Assembly: GCF_001898805.1 (NCBI RefSeq)
Contig: NZ_MKVJ01000014.1
Location: 228,410-292,409 of the forward strand
Reading direction: 5' to 3'
Source: Leifsonia sp. 71-9
GTDB lineage: Bacteria > Actinomycetota > Actinomycetes > Actinomycetales > Microbacteriaceae
DNA length: 64,000 nucleotides
A model generated the notes under the pieces. The model made no database searches and was not told where the DNA came from. It worked only from the letters and a program-made list of their open reading frames with translations. Shown here piece after piece: positions 62,039 to 64,000 of this stretch. The position numbers and the translations under genes are program-made. How positions within the stretch are numbered: position 1 is the stretch's first letter; every line of letters starts with the position of its first letter.

Positions 62039-63007
62039 CTACTTCGCCGCCTCGATGTTCTTCTTCAGCTTGTCGAGCACGGCGATGAGGTCGGCCTGCG
62101 GCTTCTCGACGACCACCGCGGTGTTCTTCGACTCCGCGAGCACCGCGTCCGTGACCTCCTTGGAGTGGTAGAGCTCCGCGATCTTGAGGTAGGTCGCGTT
62201 GTCCTTGTCCTTCTCGCGGGAGACGAAGGCGTTGATGTAGGGCTCGGCCGTCTCGGACTTCGGGTCGTCCTGGAAGATCGCGGACTTCGGGTCGATGCCG
62301 GCGGTCAGGGCGAAGTTGTTGTTGACGATCGCGCCGTCGGCCGAGTTGAGCGCCGGGGCGGTCTGCGCGGCGTCGACCGGGATGACCGTGACCTTCGAGG
62401 CGGAGGCGTCGATGTCGGCGGGGGTGGCGAGCGTGTTGCCGCCGTCCTTGAGCTTCAGGAGGCCGGCCTTCTGCAGCACGAGCAGCGCACGGGCCTGGTT
62501 GGTCGCGTCGTTCGGGATGGCGATCTGGGCGCCCTGCGGGATCGCGTCGACCGAGTCGTACTTGTGCGAGTAGAGCGGCAGCGGCACGACCAGCGTCGAG
62601 GCGATCGGGACCAGGTTCTGCTTCGCCTGCACGTCGTAGTTCGCGAGGAACTGGAGGTGCTGGAACAGGTTGAGGTCGATCTGGCCGTCGGCGAGCGCCG
62701 GGTTGGCCTGGGTGTAGTCGCTGAAGCCGACGACGTCGATGGTGATGCCCTCGGCGGCAGCCTTCTTCTTCAGGATGGCCCAGTAGGGGGCGGCCTGCTC
62801 GGTGGTGCCGATCTTCACGGTGACGTTCTTCGAGCCGGCGGCCTGCGAGGAGCCGTCGGCGGCGACGTTCACGGCGATCAGCACGGCGGCCACGATCACG
62901 ACGACGACCGCGACGGCGATGCCGGCGATCCAGCCGACCTTCGACTTCTTCGGCTTCTCGGGCAGCGCCGGCGTCGGGGAGCCGGCAGGAGGGGTGGCGT
63001 CGGGCAT
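62039..63007 (-). CDS. metQ: Methionine-binding protein MetQ, membrane-anchored form
   Basis: Substrate-binding protein for D/L-methionine. The 322-residue protein has the NlpA family pattern: VKIGTTEQAAPYWAILKKKAA, GFSDYTQANPALADGQIDLN and NLFQHLQFL. Unlike classical MetQ it has no lipobox cysteine; the N-terminus carries one membrane segment (about 25-48) after a Pro/Lys tail, so it is anchored by a transmembrane helix. It is the first gene of the operon. Promoter elements are noted upstream. Confidence 0.92.
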   Translation of the reverse strand: MPDATPPAGSPTPALPEKPKKSKVGWIAGIAVAVVVVIVAAVLIAVNVAADGSSQAAGSKNVTVKIGTTEQAAPYWAILKKKAAAEGITIDVVGFSDYTQANPALADGQIDLNLFQHLQFLANYDVQAKQNLVPIASTLVVPLPLYSHKYDSVDAIPQGAQIAIPNDATNQARALLVLQKAGLLKLKDGGNTLATPADIDASASKVTVIPVDAAQTAPALNSADGAIVNNNFALTAGIDPKSAIFQDDPKSETAEPYINAFVSREKDKDNATYLKIAELYHSKEVTDAVLAESKNTAVVVEKPQADLIAVLDKLKKNIEAAK

Positions 63008-63069
63008 GGCTGTGCCTCTCTCTTGTGAAGGGGGGAATGTGATACCGGTGTTCGTCCGCCGGTGGAACC

Positions 63070-63098
63070 AGCCTCGCAGCCGCGCGGTGGAGGGTCAA
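63070..63098 (-). promoter_or_regulatory. Candidate metQ promoter
   Basis: On the minus strand TTGACC (63093-63098) is followed after 17 bases by GAGGCT (63070-63075). The leader to the metQ ATG is about 60 bases and contains ACCGG...CCGGT, but no S-adenosylmethionine riboswitch fold could be recognised. Confidence 0.45.
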
Positions 63099-63162
63099 AG
63101 TGCGTTCCGAAATGTGACGAGCGCGCGTAGTGTGGCGAGCACCGAGCGAAGTGGAGGCCCAC

Positions 63163-64000
<838 letters not shown>

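Noticed and set aside
63008-63162. SAM riboswitch in the metQ leader
   Set aside because: Methionine genes often have one, but no SAM-I or SAM-IV pairing pattern was recognised; only a short ACCGG/CCGGT repeat is present. A covariance-model search (Infernal) would decide.

Overview
The window is chromosomal DNA of a high-GC actinobacterium, most likely a member of the Microbacteriaceae (Leifsonia-like). The reasons are the very high GC in all frames, frequent GTG starts, ATGA/GTGA stop-start overlaps, many apparently leaderless genes, a C50-carotenoid operon under a MarR regulator, and a MurE that lacks the usual meso-diaminopimelate signature. The family name is inference. Gene order matches the mycobacterial mraZ-to-murC block and its flank (prenyl synthase, Rv2175c-like, PknL-like kinase, class II DAHP synthase, PlsC, FadD15-like), and separately the GarA/FtsR block.

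Layout. 1-13168 (minus): division and cell-wall cluster mraZ-rsmH-ftsL-ftsI-murE-murF-mraY-murD-ftsW-murG-murC, with murC running off the left edge; mraZ is preceded by three tandem MraZ boxes. 13431-23856: DUF3040 membrane protein, polyprenyl synthase, Rv2175c-like DNA-binding protein, LysM cell-wall protein, PASTA kinase, DAHP synthase, acyltransferase, ROK glucokinase and acyl-CoA ligase. 23865-24941: a DUF559/AbiEi-like gene bracketed by copies of a short repeat. 24954-34611: epimerase, peptide deformylase, ParA/MinD-like ATPase, pyruvate carboxylase, ParA, two MerR regulators, GarA-like FHA protein and CDP-alcohol phosphatidyltransferase. 34656-39643: small metabolic, membrane and hypothetical genes, including a J-domain/NERD fusion. 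39665-45446: carotenoid operon crtE-crtB-crtI-crtYe-crtYf-crtEb with divergent MarR gene. 45421-50038: SDR-DUF2867 protein, small protein, sigma factor, MFS transporter. 50058-54487: Ku, LigD and topoisomerase IB. 54493-57866: membrane proteins, glycolipid-binding protein, and a perfect 73-bp duplication around a small ORF. 57844-60279: divergent citrate synthase and HTH-citrate-synthase fusion. 60353-63007: methionine ABC transporter metQ-metN-metI. 63163-64000: a peptide of three 22-residue repeats, translationally coupled to a JmjC/cupin oxygenase that runs off the right edge.

How the genes work together: the left third makes lipid II and the divisome, with GTP-independent septal parts (FtsW/FtsI) and a PASTA kinase that could sense muropeptides. 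The carotenoid operon converts isoprenyl diphosphates to C50 pigment. Ku/LigD/TopIB form a DNA-end-repair neighbourhood. Pyruvate carboxylase and citrate synthases feed the TCA cycle. The most novel-looking unit is the repeat peptide plus oxygenase at the right end; next are the repeat-bracketed DUF559 gene, the 73-bp duplication, and the citrate-synthase-like regulator that has lost a catalytic histidine. No tRNA, rRNA, CRISPR array or insertion sequence was seen. No gene-free stretch exceeds 300 bases; the longest is 13169-13430.
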